This document shows, piece after piece, positions 47,104-56,643 of a DNA stretch of 64,000 bases. Source of the DNA: Rhodopseudomonas sp. BR0M22 (GTDB taxonomy: Bacteria > Pseudomonadota > Alphaproteobacteria > Rhizobiales > Xanthobacteraceae); NCBI RefSeq assembly GCF_010907035.1, contig NZ_QUMK01000017.1, positions 17,090-81,089 of the forward strand. Direction: 5' to 3'. A program made the translations under genes and the position numbers. Within the stretch, counting starts at the first letter, position 1. Every line of letters begins with the position of its first letter. The notes under the pieces are model-generated. The model was not told where the DNA came from and ran no database searches. It saw nothing but the letters and a program-made list of their open reading frames with translations.

Positions 47104-47844
47104 CTATGAAGTCTTCATCGTGTGAATGCCGCATTCCGTCTTGCTTCTGCCGCGCCAGCGCCCGGCACGCGCATCTTCGCCGGCTTCCGCGCGGCTGGTA
47201 CACGGCATGCAACCGACCGACAGGAAGCCCGAAGCGAGCAGCGGGTGCGGTGGTAGTTTCGCCGTGGCGTAGATCGCGGCGATCTCGGCCGATGTGACAT
47301 TGGCGAGCGGATTGAATTTCAGCCGCTTGCCATCGGCTTCGACCACCGGAATGTCGGCGCGCGCGCCGCCCTGAAAGCGCTTGCGGCCATTGATCCAGCC
47401 GTCGAACGGTGCCAGCGCGCGCTTGAGCGGTTCGACCTTGCGGATCAGACAGCATTTATCCGGATCGGAAAACCACAGCTCGCGTGCCGCGTCGTCGCGA
47501 TTGAGATCGGCGTCGAGCGGCTTGATCGCGCGCACGTCGCGCAGGCCGAGCTGCTCGGTAAGTGTATCGCGGTAGGCGAGCGTTTCTTCGAACAGCCAGC
47601 CGGTGTCGAGAAAAATCACCGGGATCGCCGGATCGACATCGGCCATCACTTTCAGCAGCGCGGCCGACTCGGTGCCGAACGATGACACCGCCGCGAGTCT
47701 GTCGCGGCCGATCTCGCGTAGCGCCGTAGCGACGACCTCGGCTGGCGAGGCGGTCCGTAGCGCAGCGTCGAGCGTCTGCGCACGCGCCTCCACCCCGGAG
47801 GGGGCGGGAGCGGAGGAGGAAAGAGTTTGCGCCAGCTCGTTCAT
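47104..47844 (-). CDS. cysH: APS/PAPS reductase with iron-sulfur cysteines
   Basis: 246 residues. It contains the FGTESAALL and DTGWLFEETL motifs, Cys131-Cys132 (DPDKCCLIRK), Cys212-x2-Cys215 (GCMPC) and the catalytic ECGIH at Cys238. The four-cysteine set binds [4Fe-4S] and marks the APS-reductase branch rather than the cluster-free PAPS reductase of enterics. It forms sulfite with thioredoxin. Read divergently from cysD across 277 bases that carry three AT-rich inverted repeats. Confidence 0.92.
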   Translation of the reverse strand: MNELAQTLSSSAPAPSGVEARAQTLDAALRTASPAEVVATALREIGRDRLAAVSSFGTESAALLKVMADVDPAIPVIFLDTGWLFEETLAYRDTLTEQLGLRDVRAIKPLDADLNRDDAARELWFSDPDKCCLIRKVEPLKRALAPFDGWINGRKRFQGGARADIPVVEADGKRLKFNPLANVTSAEIAAIYATAKLPPHPLLASGFLSVGCMPCTSRAEAGEDARAGRWRGRSKTECGIHTMKTS

Positions 47845-47921
47845 TGGTCACTGCGTCCTGATTATCGCGACGTCCATTCCGTCGTGATCCGCATGGGGCG
47901 ATCGACGAAGAAGGATTGACT

Positions 47922-48006
47922 AGAAATATTTTCTATCTATGTATCTGACAAGCGCTGCAGAGAGAAAATTATTTCTTCTATTTGCGGCATTCGAAATAGA
48001 AATTTC
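47922..48006. promoter_or_regulatory. Cluster of three AT-rich inverted repeats in the cysH/cysD promoter region
   Basis: Three similar short inverted repeats are present: AGAAATATTTTCT (47922-47934, with flanking T/A making 6-bp arms), AGAAAATTATTTCT (47963-47976) and GAAATAGAAATTTC (47993-48006). Their centres are 41 and 30 bases apart. They are strikingly AT-rich for this genome and are candidate sites for a sulfur-assimilation regulator such as a CysB-like LysR protein; this is inference. Confidence 0.5.
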
Positions 48007-48121
48007 ATCTCCGTTTTGCGCGCTGCAGAGATGGCCGTTCTCCCGTGCTTCGGGCGGTCGCTTCGGCGAGCAGACACGACCGGCTCCGTGATGATCGGGG
48101 CCGCCAATTCGGGAGCTTGTC

Positions 48122-49009
48122 ATGACGCTCGCTGCGCGAGAAACCGCCACCCTGGTTTCGGTCCCTGAGCGGAGCTTGGTACCTGAGCCGCCGCTCGCGG
48201 ATCAGCTCCGCGCGATGGATCACCTCGACGCGCTGGAGGCGCAGAGCGTCTATATTTTGCGTGAGGCGTTCGCGCGGTTGAAGAAGCTGGCGCTGTTGTG
48301 GTCGCTCGGCAAGGACTCCAACGTGATGATCTGGCTGGCGCGCAAGGCGTTCTTCGGCCGGGTGCCGTTCCCGGTGCTGCACGTCGATACCCAGAAGAAA
48401 TTCCCCGAAATGTACGCTTTCCGCGAACATTACGCGAAGGAGTGGGAGCTCGACCTCCGCGTCGATTTCTGCCCGCCGATCGACAGCGTCGATCCGACGT
48501 TGCCGCCGGCCGCGCGCTCTGCTGCGCGCAAAACTGAGGGCCTCAAGCTCGCGCTCGCCAAATACGGCTTCGACGGACTGATCGCCGGCATCCGCCGCGA
48601 CGAAGAAGCCACGCGCGCCAAGGAGCGGGTGTTCTCGCCGCGCGGCACCGAGGGCGGATGGGACGTCCGTGATCAGCCGCCGGAGTTCTGGGATCAGTTC
48701 AACGCCTCGCCGCCGCCCGGCGCGCATCTGCGCATTCATCCGATCCTGCATTGGACCGAGGCCGACATCTGGGCCTACACCAAGCGCGAAGGTATCCCGA
48801 TCATTCCGCTGTATCTGGCGCAAAACGGCAAGCGCTACCGCTCGCTCGGCGACCAGGACATCACCTTCCCGGTGGCATCGAACGCCGCCTCGATCGACGA
48901 GATCCTGCTCGAACTCGAGACCACCAAGGTACCGGAGCGCGCCGGCCGTGCGCTCGACCACGAAACCGAAGACGCATTCGAGCGGCTTCGTGTCGCCGGC
49001 TATCTGTGA
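48122..49009 (+). CDS. cysD: Sulfate adenylyltransferase subunit 2
   Basis: 295 residues of the CysD family: the PP-loop region ALLWSLGKDSNVMIW, HVDTQKKFPEMY, and RRDEEATRAKER. With CysN it makes APS from sulfate and ATP. A GGGAG precedes the ATG. The gene is 9 bases before cysNC and divergent from cysH. Confidence 0.95.
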   Translation: MTLAARETATLVSVPERSLVPEPPLADQLRAMDHLDALEAQSVYILREAFARLKKLALLWSLGKDSNVMIWLARKAFFGRVPFPVLHVDTQKKFPEMYAFREHYAKEWELDLRVDFCPPIDSVDPTLPPAARSAARKTEGLKLALAKYGFDGLIAGIRRDEEATRAKERVFSPRGTEGGWDVRDQPPEFWDQFNASPPPGAHLRIHPILHWTEADIWAYTKREGIPIIPLYLAQNGKRYRSLGDQDITFPVASNAASIDEILLELETTKVPERAGRALDHETEDAFERLRVAGYL

Positions 49010-49018
49010 TCCGCACCC

Positions 49019-50941
49019 GTGAGTGACGCCATGACCATCGCTGTTCCGCCCGCCTCGCTCGCCGCAGACGCCGTCCGTCCGCTGGTGCGTATCGTCATCG
49101 TCGGCCATGTCGACCACGGCAAGTCGACGCTGGTCGGCCGCCTGCTGCATGAAACCGGCTCGCTGCCCGAAGGCAAGCTGGAGATGCTGAAGGCGGTCAG
49201 CGCCCGCCGCGGCATGCCGTTCGAGTGGTCGTTCCTGCTCGATGCGCTGCAGACCGAGCGCGACCAGGGCATCACCATCGATACCACCCAGATCCGCTTC
49301 CGCACCCACGCGCGCGACATCGTGCTGATCGACGCGCCCGGCCACGCCGAATTCCTGCGCAATATGATCACCGGTGCTTCGCAGGCCGACGGTGCGGTGC
49401 TGATCATCGACGCGCTCGAGGGCGTGCGCGATCAGACCCGGCGGCACGGCTATCTGCTCCAGCTGCTCGGCATCAAGCAGGTCGCCGTCGTGGTCAACAA
49501 GATGGACCGCGTCGAGTTCTCGGCGACGCGCTTCAACGATATCAGCGCCGAGATCACCGCGCATCTGACCTCGCTCGGTGTGACGCCGACCGCCGTGATT
49601 CCGATCTCGGCACGCGAGGGCGACGGCGTCGCCGCCCGCACCGAGAACATCGCCTGGTATCTCGGCCCGACCGTGGTCGAAGCGCTCGACGGTTTGACGC
49701 CGGCGCCGCCGCTCGACGCGCTGCCGCTGCGGCTCGCCGTGCAGGCGATCTACAAATTCGACGATCGCCGCATCGTCGCCGGGCGCATCGAGTCCGGATA
49801 TCTGCAGGCGGGTGACGACATCGTCATCATGCCGGCCGGCAAGATCGCCAGGATCAAGACCGTCGAAGGCTGGCCGGTGACGCCGCTCGCAGGTTCGTTC
49901 GGCGCCGGCCGTTCGGTCGGCATCACGCTCGACCGCGAGCTGTTCGTCGAACGCGGCGACGTGATCGGACATGCCGGCACCGCGCCGCGCGACACCCGCC
50001 GGCTGCGCGCGCGGATTTTCTGGCTGCACGATCAGCCGCTCACCGCTGGCGCTTCGGTGCTGGTGCGGCTCGGCACCCGCGAGACTCGCGCCAATGTGGT
50101 GGCGATCGAGAAGGCGGTCGACCCCGGCGATCTCGCCAGCGAGGCAGCGACCGAGATCAAGCGGAACCATGTCGGCGAAATCGACCTGTCGCTGTCGCAG
50201 CCGGTGGCGGCCGATCCGGCGGACGATAATCCCCGCACCGGGCGGCTGGTGATCGAAATCAACGGCCGGATCGCCGGCGGCGGCTTGGTGCTCAGCGTCG
50301 ACAGCGGCCAGCGTGCCGCCACCGCCGATATCGTGCCGGTCGAGTCGGCGCTGCAGCCGGGCGAGCGCGCCGTGCGCTACCGCCACGAGGGCGCGGTGCT
50401 CTGGTTCACCGGGCTGCCGGGCTCGGGCAAGTCGACGCTGGCGCGTGCGCTGGAGCGGCGGCTGTTCGATCGGGGTGGCTCGCCGATCCTGCTCGACGGC
50501 GACACGCTGCGCGCCGGGCTGAACAGCGACCTCGGCTTTTCGCCGGCGGACCGGGCGGAGAACATCCGCCGCCTCGCCGAGATTGCGGCGCATCTGGCCG
50601 CCAACGGCCACGTTGCGATCGTGGCGGCAGTATCGCCCGCGCTCGCCGACCGCGCCGCGGCGCGGCGCATCGCCGGTGATCGCTTCCGCGAGATTCACGT
50701 CGCGACCTCGGCCGATGTCTGCGAACAGCGCGACCCCAAGGGGCACTACGCCAAGGCGCGCGCCGGCGGCCTGCAGAATTTCACCGGAATCGGCAACGAC
50801 TATCAGCCGCCGATCGCGAGCGAACTGGTGCTCGACACCGCCGGTCTGTCTGTCGGCGAAGCGGTGGCGCAGGTCGAAACCATGCTGGCGCAAACCGGCG
50901 TGCTGATCGAAGACCTGGCCGACCTCGCGGCGCATATCTGA
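49019..50941 (+). CDS. cysNC: Bifunctional sulfate adenylyltransferase subunit 1 / APS kinase
   Basis: 640 residues. Residues about 20-430 are the CysN GTPase: [34 protein letters not shown]. The C-terminal 190 residues are CysC with a second P-loop [14 protein letters not shown], the substrate motif [20 protein letters not shown] and [14 protein letters not shown]. The start is GTG at 49019 (MSDAMTIAV), with an internal ATG four codons later as alternative. The fusion makes APS and then PAPS, as in NodQ-type proteins. Confidence 0.95.
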   Translation: MSDAMTIAVPPASLAADAVRPLVRIVIVGHVDHGKSTLVGRLLHETGSLPEGKLEMLKAVSARRGMPFEWSFLLDALQTERDQGITIDTTQIRFRTHARDIVLIDAPGHAEFLRNMITGASQADGAVLIIDALEGVRDQTRRHGYLLQLLGIKQVAVVVNKMDRVEFSATRFNDISAEITAHLTSLGVTPTAVIPISAREGDGVAARTENIAWYLGPTVVEALDGLTPAPPLDALPLRLAVQAIYKFDDRRIVAGRIESGYLQAGDDIVIMPAGKIARIKTVEGWPVTPLAGSFGAGRSVGITLDRELFVERGDVIGHAGTAPRDTRRLRARIFWLHDQPLTAGASVLVRLGTRETRANVVAIEKAVDPGDLASEAATEIKRNHVGEIDLSLSQPVAADPADDNPRTGRLVIEINGRIAGGGLVLSVDSGQRAATADIVPVESALQPGERAVRYRHEGAVLWFTGLPGSGKSTLARALERRLFDRGGSPILLDGDTLRAGLNSDLGFSPADRAENIRRLAEIAAHLAANGHVAIVAAVSPALADRAAARRIAGDRFREIHVATSADVCEQRDPKGHYAKARAGGLQNFTGIGNDYQPPIASELVLDTAGLSVGEAVAQVETMLAQTGVLIEDLADLAAHI

Positions 50942-50965
50942 CGGATCGAAGGGCCGGCCGCGTCC

Positions 50966-51943
50966 TCAGCCGACCGCCGCGGCCGGCTCGGCCAGGATGC
51001 AGCGCGCCATCCGGTCCGGGCCGAGTGCGACTTCGGGCGGCAGGCCGGCTGAGCAGCGCGGCTGCGCATGGGCGCAACGCGGTGCGAACGAGCAGGCGAC
51101 CGGCTTGGCGTCGAGCGACGGCGGCGCGCCGGGAATCGTCTCCAGCCGCGCGCCGCGCTTGGCGCCGTGCACGGTCGAGGCGAGCAGGCCCTGCGCGTAA
51201 GGATGCTGCGGCTCGCGGACGATGTCGCGCAGCGAGCCCTGCTCGATGGTCTGTCCCGCATACATCACGGCGACGCGGTCGCAGATCTCGATCGCCACGC
51301 CGATGTCGTGGGTGACGAAGATCACCGACATGCCGAACTCGCGCTGCAGTTCGCGCAGCAGCAGCAGGATCTGGATCTGCACGGTGGCGTCGAGCGCCGT
51401 GGTCGGCTCGTCGGCGAGCAAAATCTTCGGCTTGCAGGCGAGTGCCAGCGCGATCATCGCGCGCTGCCGCATGCCGCCGCTCATCTCGTGCGGATAGGCG
51501 TCGAGCCGCCGCTTCGCCGACGGGATGCGGACCACTTCGAGCATCTCCAGCGCGCGCGCCATCGCCTCGCGCTTGCTCTTGCCCTCGTGACGCATCACCG
51601 ACTCGGCGATCTGATCGCCGATGGTGTAGACCGGATCGAGCGCCAGCGCCGGCTCCTGGAAGATCATCGACACGGTCTGGCCGCGGAACGTCGACAGCGC
51701 CTCGTCGTCGAGCGCCAGCACGTCCTGTCCGGCGACCCGGATGCTGCCGGTGATCGCGGTGCGCTTCTTTGGCAGCAGCCGCATCAGGGCGCGCAGCGTC
51801 ACGCTCTTGCCCGAGCCGGATTCGCCGAGCAGGCCGAGCACCTCGCCCTGGCCGAGCGACAGGTTGAGATCATTGATGGCGTAGACCGTCCGCTCGCCGG
51901 TGAAGCGGACGTTGAGATCGCGGATGTCGACCAGATTGCTCAT
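50966..51943 (-). CDS. oppD: Peptide-type ABC transporter ATPase (OppD/DppD-like)
   Basis: 325 residues with Walker A GESGSGKSV, signature MSGGMRQRAMIALALA, Walker B ILLADEPTTALDA and the C-terminal cysteine-rich oligopeptide-ABC domain (CSFAPRCAHAQPRC). It is the last gene of the minus-strand operon; its ATG directly abuts the amidase stop (51944). Confidence 0.92.
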   Translation of the reverse strand: MSNLVDIRDLNVRFTGERTVYAINDLNLSLGQGEVLGLLGESGSGKSVTLRALMRLLPKKRTAITGSIRVAGQDVLALDDEALSTFRGQTVSMIFQEPALALDPVYTIGDQIAESVMRHEGKSKREAMARALEMLEVVRIPSAKRRLDAYPHEMSGGMRQRAMIALALACKPKILLADEPTTALDATVQIQILLLLRELQREFGMSVIFVTHDIGVAIEICDRVAVMYAGQTIEQGSLRDIVREPQHPYAQGLLASTVHGAKRGARLETIPGAPPSLDAKPVACSFAPRCAHAQPRCSAGLPPEVALGPDRMARCILAEPAAAVG

Positions 51944-53356
51944 CTACAGCTCCGGACATTGTCGATGGAAATCGGTGGCGCGCTGCCAGCCTGCGCCGAT
52001 CCGCAGCAGCACCGCCTCGTCGAACGGGCGGCCGATCAGTTGCAGCCCGATCGGCAGGCCGGCTTTCGAGAAGCCGCAGGGCAGCGCCAGCGACGGCAGG
52101 CCGAGATAGTTGATCGGCCGGGTGAAGCGGGTCAGCCGCTGGATCACGGCCTCGGCGTTCAGGCTGTTGCCGACGTCGCTCTCGGCGATCGTCGGCGCAG
52201 GCACCGGCGACACCGGCGCCAGCACCGCATCGACGCCGGCCACCGCCGCGGCGAACTCCGCGAGAGCGACGCCGCGCCAGCGCATCGCTTCCAGATAAGT
52301 GACGGCCGGAATCGCCAGCGCGTTCTGCAGCCGCATCAGCACCTGCGGGCCGTAGTCCTGCGGACGTTCGCGCATCCATTTGCCATGGAAGCCGGCGGCT
52401 TCGACCGCGAGCACGAGCTGTGCGGCGGCGCTGAGCTGGCGCTGATCCGGCAGTTCGACTTCGACGACGCGCACGCCTTCGCGCACCAGCGCCGCCTTGG
52501 TGTCGTCGAGCACGCGCGCGACCTCGGGGTCGAGATCGTCGACATAGAACGTCTTGGGAATGCCGATGCTGACGCCCTGCAATGATCCCTTGGTGGCGGC
52601 CAGATAGTCCGGCACCGGGCGGTGCGAGACGGTCAGGTCGGCCGGATCGGCGCCGGCCATCAGGCCGGTGATCAGCGCACAGTCTTCGGCGGTGCGCGCC
52701 AGCGGGCCGACGGTGTCGAGCGAGTGCGACAGCGGCATTGCGCCGGCGCGGCTGACCAGTCCCACCGTGGTCTTCAGCCCGGTGACGCCGCAGAAATGCG
52801 CCGGCATCCGGATCGAGCCGCCGGTGTCGGAGCCGAGCGCCGCAAAGGTCAGACGCGCCGCGACCGCCGAGCCGGAGCCCGATGACGAGCCGCCGGTGAT
52901 GTGATCGAGGCCCCACGGATTGCGCACCGCGCCGTAATGCGCGTTGTGTCCGGTCGGGCCATAGGCGAACTCCGACATCTGCAGGGAGCCGAGCCGCACC
53001 TGGCCGGCGTCCTTCAGACGCTGCAGGGCGGTCGAGGTGGTGGTCGCGGCGAAGTGGCGGCGGATCTTCGAGCCGCAGGTCACCACGAAGCCGGTCTCGT
53101 AGTACATGTCCTTGTGGGCCAGCGGCACGCCGTGCAGCGGTCCTTTGCGTTCACCCTTCGCGAGTGCGGCGTCGGCTGCGTTCGCTGCGGCGAGCGCGCT
53201 GTCCGGCTCGATCGCCATGAAGGCGTTCAGCTTCGGCTGCGCCAGGGCGATGCGATCGAGGCAGGCCTCGGTGACCTCGCGGGAGGACAGCTTCTTGGAC
53301 GCGATGGCTTCGGCGACTTCGGTCAGCGTCAGCAATGCCGGATTGCTCAGGCTCAT
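51944..53356 (-). CDS. Amidase-signature hydrolase (AtzE/GatA-like)
   Basis: 470 residues with the Ser-cisSer-Lys triad in place: Lys82 (AHKD), Ser157 in GGSSSGSGSA and Ser181 in SDTGGSIRMPA. No signal peptide, so cytoplasmic. Its start overlaps by 4 bases the stop of a 64-residue AtzG-like protein. AtzE, the biuret-path amidase, requires such a small partner. It sits between the two ATPase genes of a peptide-type importer, suggesting hydrolysis of the imported amide or peptide. Precise substrate is unknown. Confidence 0.9.
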   Translation of the reverse strand: MSLSNPALLTLTEVAEAIASKKLSSREVTEACLDRIALAQPKLNAFMAIEPDSALAAANAADAALAKGERKGPLHGVPLAHKDMYYETGFVVTCGSKIRRHFAATTTSTALQRLKDAGQVRLGSLQMSEFAYGPTGHNAHYGAVRNPWGLDHITGGSSSGSGSAVAARLTFAALGSDTGGSIRMPAHFCGVTGLKTTVGLVSRAGAMPLSHSLDTVGPLARTAEDCALITGLMAGADPADLTVSHRPVPDYLAATKGSLQGVSIGIPKTFYVDDLDPEVARVLDDTKAALVREGVRVVEVELPDQRQLSAAAQLVLAVEAAGFHGKWMRERPQDYGPQVLMRLQNALAIPAVTYLEAMRWRGVALAEFAAAVAGVDAVLAPVSPVPAPTIAESDVGNSLNAEAVIQRLTRFTRPINYLGLPSLALPCGFSKAGLPIGLQLIGRPFDEAVLLRIGAGWQRATDFHRQCPEL

Positions 53357-53547
53357 CGTGCAGCCTCGTTCTGCGCGACGACGTAGGTCGAAGGCTCGAG
53401 GTCGAACGGCAATTTGCCCGCGACCGGCGTGAACCCTTCGAAGGCCGGGCCGATCGAATTGGCGATTCGCTTCGCGACGTCGTCGTCGACCGGAAGCCCG
53501 GCGATCTCCGCCATGGCCTTGATGGTTGCGGGATCTGGCTTGATCAC
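53353..53547 (-). CDS. Small AtzG-like / DUF4089 amidase partner
   Basis: 64 residues starting at GTG 53547 with an AAGGAG ribosome site 9 bases before. Sequence begins MIKPDPATIKAMAEIAGLPV and includes AKRIANSIGPAFEGF, a GatC/AtzG-like helical pattern. These small proteins stabilise the amidase, like GatC for GatA. The frame remains open further upstream across the oppF end, but the ribosome site and size favour this start. It is 13 bases after oppF. Confidence 0.78.
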   Translation of the reverse strand: MIKPDPATIKAMAEIAGLPVDDDVAKRIANSIGPAFEGFTPVAGKLPFDLEPSTYVVAQNEAAR

Positions 53548-53560
53548 TGCTGATTTCTCC

Positions 53561-54619
53561 TTACGGGGCGCGGCTGTGGCCGGAGCCGGGGATCGCCATG
53601 AAGCACGCGGCCTGATGGCCGCTGTCGCCGATCGGCGACAGCTTCGGTTTGGCCTGCGAGCATAGCGCCTCGGCGAACGGACAGCGCGGATGAAATCGGC
53701 AGCCGGCCGGCGGATCGATCGGGTTCGGCGGATCGCCGGTGATCGGCGGGACCTCGGTGCGGCGATCGGGATCGGACGACGGCATCGCCGCCAGCAGCGC
53801 CCGCGTATAGGGATGCGCCGGCTGATCCCACACGTCATCGACCGGACCGAGTTCGACGACTTCGCCGAGATACATCACCAGTACACGGTCGGAGATGTAG
53901 CGCACCACGTTGAGATCGTGGCTGATGAACAGATAGGTGAGGCCGAATTCACGCTTCAGGTCGGCGAGCAGATTCAGCACCTGCGCCTCGACCGATTTGT
54001 CGAGCGCGGACACCGACTCGTCCAGAATCACCAAACGCGGTGACAGCGCCAGAGCACGCGCGATATTGACGCGCTGGCGCTGGCCGCCGGAGACTTCGTG
54101 CGGATAGCGGTGGGCGAAGTTTTCGGGCCGCAGCCCGACCTTGCCGAGCAGTTCGCGCGCCAGCGCACGGGCGCTGGCGTCGCTCATGCCGTGAACCTTG
54201 GGACCGAACGCGATCGACTCTTCGATCGTCAGGCGCGGATTGAGCGACGCGTAGCTGTCCTGAAACACCATCTGCATGCCGCGGCGCAGCTCGCGTAGGC
54301 TGAGTTCGCGCCCGACCTGCCGGGCGTCGAAGATGATCTCGCCTGCGGTCGTCGGCATCAGGTGCATCAGCAGCCGCGCGGTAGTCGACTTGCCGCAGCC
54401 GGATTCGCCGACGATGCCGAGCGTCTCGCCCTTGGCGATCGAGAAGCTGACGTCGTCGACCGCCCGCACCGTCTTGGCGCCGCCGAACAGTCCGGTGCCG
54501 CGCACCGGGAAATGCTTGGTGAGACCGTTGACGTGCAGCAGCGGCTGGGCAGCGCCGCCGATGTCTTCGATCGGCTCAAACTTTTCGACTTCTGCGATTG
54601 CGGAAACGGCTTTGCTCAT
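53561..54619 (-). CDS. oppF: Peptide-type ABC transporter ATPase (OppF/DppF-like)
   Basis: 352 residues with Walker A GESGCGKSTTAR, signature VSGGQRQRVNIARALA, Walker B LVILDESVSALDK and the oligopeptide C-terminal motif CRFHPRCPFAEALC. It starts 4 bases after the dppC-like permease stop. A short non-conserved N-terminal arm (residues 1-25) precedes the ABC domain. Confidence 0.92.
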   Translation of the reverse strand: MSKAVSAIAEVEKFEPIEDIGGAAQPLLHVNGLTKHFPVRGTGLFGGAKTVRAVDDVSFSIAKGETLGIVGESGCGKSTTARLLMHLMPTTAGEIIFDARQVGRELSLRELRRGMQMVFQDSYASLNPRLTIEESIAFGPKVHGMSDASARALARELLGKVGLRPENFAHRYPHEVSGGQRQRVNIARALALSPRLVILDESVSALDKSVEAQVLNLLADLKREFGLTYLFISHDLNVVRYISDRVLVMYLGEVVELGPVDDVWDQPAHPYTRALLAAMPSSDPDRRTEVPPITGDPPNPIDPPAGCRFHPRCPFAEALCSQAKPKLSPIGDSGHQAACFMAIPGSGHSRAP

Positions 54620-54623
54620 CGCC

Positions 54624-55514
54624 TCAGTTCCTGATGTCCATGGCGCTGCGCATCGAGTCGCTCAGCAGGTTGAAGCAGATCGACACCGCGAAGATCATCA
54701 CGCCGGGCAGCGCCGCCACCCAGGGGTTGACGTAGATCGCAGTGCGCAGCGTGTTCAGCATCAGGCCCCATTCCGGCTCCGGCGGCTTGGTGCCGAGGCC
54801 GAGAAACGACAGGCCGGCGGCCAGGATCATCGACACCGAGATCAGGCCGGTGGCGTAGACGAAGATTGGTCCGAGCACGTTGCCGAGCATGTGCACCCGC
54901 ATGATGGTGAAGGCGCCGGCGCCGGAGGCGCGCGCGGCCTCGACGAAGTCCATGTTGCGGACGCTGGTGGTGACGCTTTCGGCGACGCGGGTGATCTGCG
55001 GCACGAACACCACGGTCAGCGACACGATCGAGTTGGTGATGCCGGCGCCGAGCGCGCCGGAGATCGCGATCGCCAGCAGCACCGAGGGGAAGGCGTAGAA
55101 CACGTCGATCGTCCGCATGATCGCGGTGTTGACCTTGCCGCCGACATAGCCGGCGACGAGGCCGAGCGAGGTGCCGATCATGAAGGCGAAGATCACCGGC
55201 AGCACGCCGATGAACAGCGACAGCCGGCCGCCATAGATCAGCCGGGCCAGCATGTCGCGGCCGAGTTCGTCGCTGCCGAGCGGATAGTTGGCTGTGCCGA
55301 TCGGCTTCAGCCTTCGGATCATCGAGCCCTGATACGGGTCGGCGAGATGCAGCCAAGGTGCGAACACGGCCGCCAGCACGATCAGCAGCAGGATGATGCC
55401 GCAGGCCACCGCGATCTTGTCGCGGATCAGACGCCGGCCGACATTGGCCCAATAGCCGCGGGCTTTGCCGGCGGGGGCGGTCTGCGGCGCGGCGTCGGAA
55501 GCGGTCAAACTCAT
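54624..55514 (-). CDS. Peptide-type ABC permease (DppC-like)
   Basis: About 296 residues with an N-terminal cytoplasmic arm, five to six membrane segments and the coupling loop FVEAARASGAGAFTIMRVHMLGN. ATG at 55514 (MSLTASD) fits better than one five codons upstream. It pairs with the DppB-like permease encoded immediately upstream. Confidence 0.88.
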   Translation of the reverse strand: MSLTASDAAPQTAPAGKARGYWANVGRRLIRDKIAVACGIILLLIVLAAVFAPWLHLADPYQGSMIRRLKPIGTANYPLGSDELGRDMLARLIYGGRLSLFIGVLPVIFAFMIGTSLGLVAGYVGGKVNTAIMRTIDVFYAFPSVLLAIAISGALGAGITNSIVSLTVVFVPQITRVAESVTTSVRNMDFVEAARASGAGAFTIMRVHMLGNVLGPIFVYATGLISVSMILAAGLSFLGLGTKPPEPEWGLMLNTLRTAIYVNPWVAALPGVMIFAVSICFNLLSDSMRSAMDIRN

Positions 55515-55533
55515 CGTCGGTGCTCCCATGACA

Positions 55534-56487
55534 TCAGGCCCGCTTGATCCGCGGATCGATCAGCGCCTGGGCGATGTCGACCGAGAGATTGAGCAGCACG
55601 AAGAACAGCGCCAGCACCAGGATCGTGCCCTGCAGCAGCGGCAGGTCGCGCTGGAAGATCGCCGAGTTGAGCAGCAGGCCGGAGCCCGGCCAGGAAAACA
55701 CGGTCTCGACCAGGATCGAGCCGCCGAGCATGTAGCCGAGCTGAAGGCCCATCACGGCGAGCGCGGTCGGCGCCGCATTCTTGATGACGTGACCGAACAC
55801 GCCGGTCTCGCGCAGCCCCTTGGCGCGCAGCGCTTCGACGAAATCCTGCGACAGGATATCGCCGGTCAGCGCACGTACCGTGCGGGTGACGATGCCCATT
55901 GGAATCACCGAGGTGGTGATCGCCGGCAGGATCAGGAAGCGGATATGGGCCCAGTCCCAGGCCCATTGCCCGGAGCCGCCGGGGCCGGCGCCGACCGCGG
56001 GCAGCCAGTTGAGCTGCACCGAGAACACGATCACCAGCACCATGCCGAGCCAATAGTGCGGCACCGAGACGCCGGCGATGGCGATGCCGGTGGCCATCTT
56101 GTCGATCCAGGTGTCACGGAAGTAACCGGCGATCAGGCCGAACAGCAGGCCGAACGAAAATCCGATGATCGCCGCGGCGATTGCCAGCGTCACGGTGTTG
56201 CTGACCGCACGCATCACCTCGGCCAGCACCGGGCGCCCGGTGGCGATCGACGTGCCGAGATCGCCGTGCAGTGCCTTCCACAGCCACAGCCCGAACTGCA
56301 CCGGCAGCGGACGGTCGAAGCCGTAGGCAGCGCGGAGCTGCGCCGCGAGCTCCTGCGATGCGTCCGCCGGCAGCACCGCAACCAGCGGATCACCGGGCGT
56401 GATGTGCACCAGCATGAAGCACACCAGCGCGACGCTGAGGACGATCGGAACGACATAGACGATGCGGCGGGCGATATAGGCGAGCAC
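55534..56487 (-). CDS. Peptide-type ABC permease (DppB-like)
   Basis: 317 residues with the family start MLAYIARRIVYVVPIVLSVALVCF, the HITPGDPLVAVLPADAS periplasmic segment and the coupling loop FVEALRAKGLRETGVFGHVIKNA. It is separated from the upstream binding-protein gene by 156 bases, part of which is a family B palindromic repeat. Confidence 0.9.
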   Translation of the reverse strand: MLAYIARRIVYVVPIVLSVALVCFMLVHITPGDPLVAVLPADASQELAAQLRAAYGFDRPLPVQFGLWLWKALHGDLGTSIATGRPVLAEVMRAVSNTVTLAIAAAIIGFSFGLLFGLIAGYFRDTWIDKMATGIAIAGVSVPHYWLGMVLVIVFSVQLNWLPAVGAGPGGSGQWAWDWAHIRFLILPAITTSVIPMGIVTRTVRALTGDILSQDFVEALRAKGLRETGVFGHVIKNAAPTALAVMGLQLGYMLGGSILVETVFSWPGSGLLLNSAIFQRDLPLLQGTILVLALFFVLLNLSVDIAQALIDPRIKRA

Positions 56488-56535
56488 GGGACTCTCACTC
56501 GAACGAGGATGCGGTCAGTCGGATCGAGACGTCTC

Positions 56536-56623
56536 CCCCGTCATTGCAAGCGCAGCGAAGCAATCCAGTGATCAGTGCACTGGGCTGGATTGCTTCGTCG
56601 CTTCGCTCCTCGCAATGACGGGG
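56536..56623. repeat. Palindromic intergenic repeat, family B
   Basis: Perfect 12-base outer arms CCCCGTCATTGC and GCAATGACGGGG, with inner inverse blocks AAGCAATCCAG and CTGGATTGCTT. The same core as at 45761-45840. It sits between the binding-protein gene and the permease genes of one operon. Confidence 0.85.
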
Positions 56624-56643
56624 TGGGGTTTCAGCAGTGCCTC

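Noticed and set aside
48005..50935. 976-codon open frame antisense to cysD and cysNC
   Set aside because: Composed of Arg/Gln/Asp-rich low-complexity sequence typical of the complementary strand of GC-rich genes; the opposite strand encodes clear CysD and CysNC.
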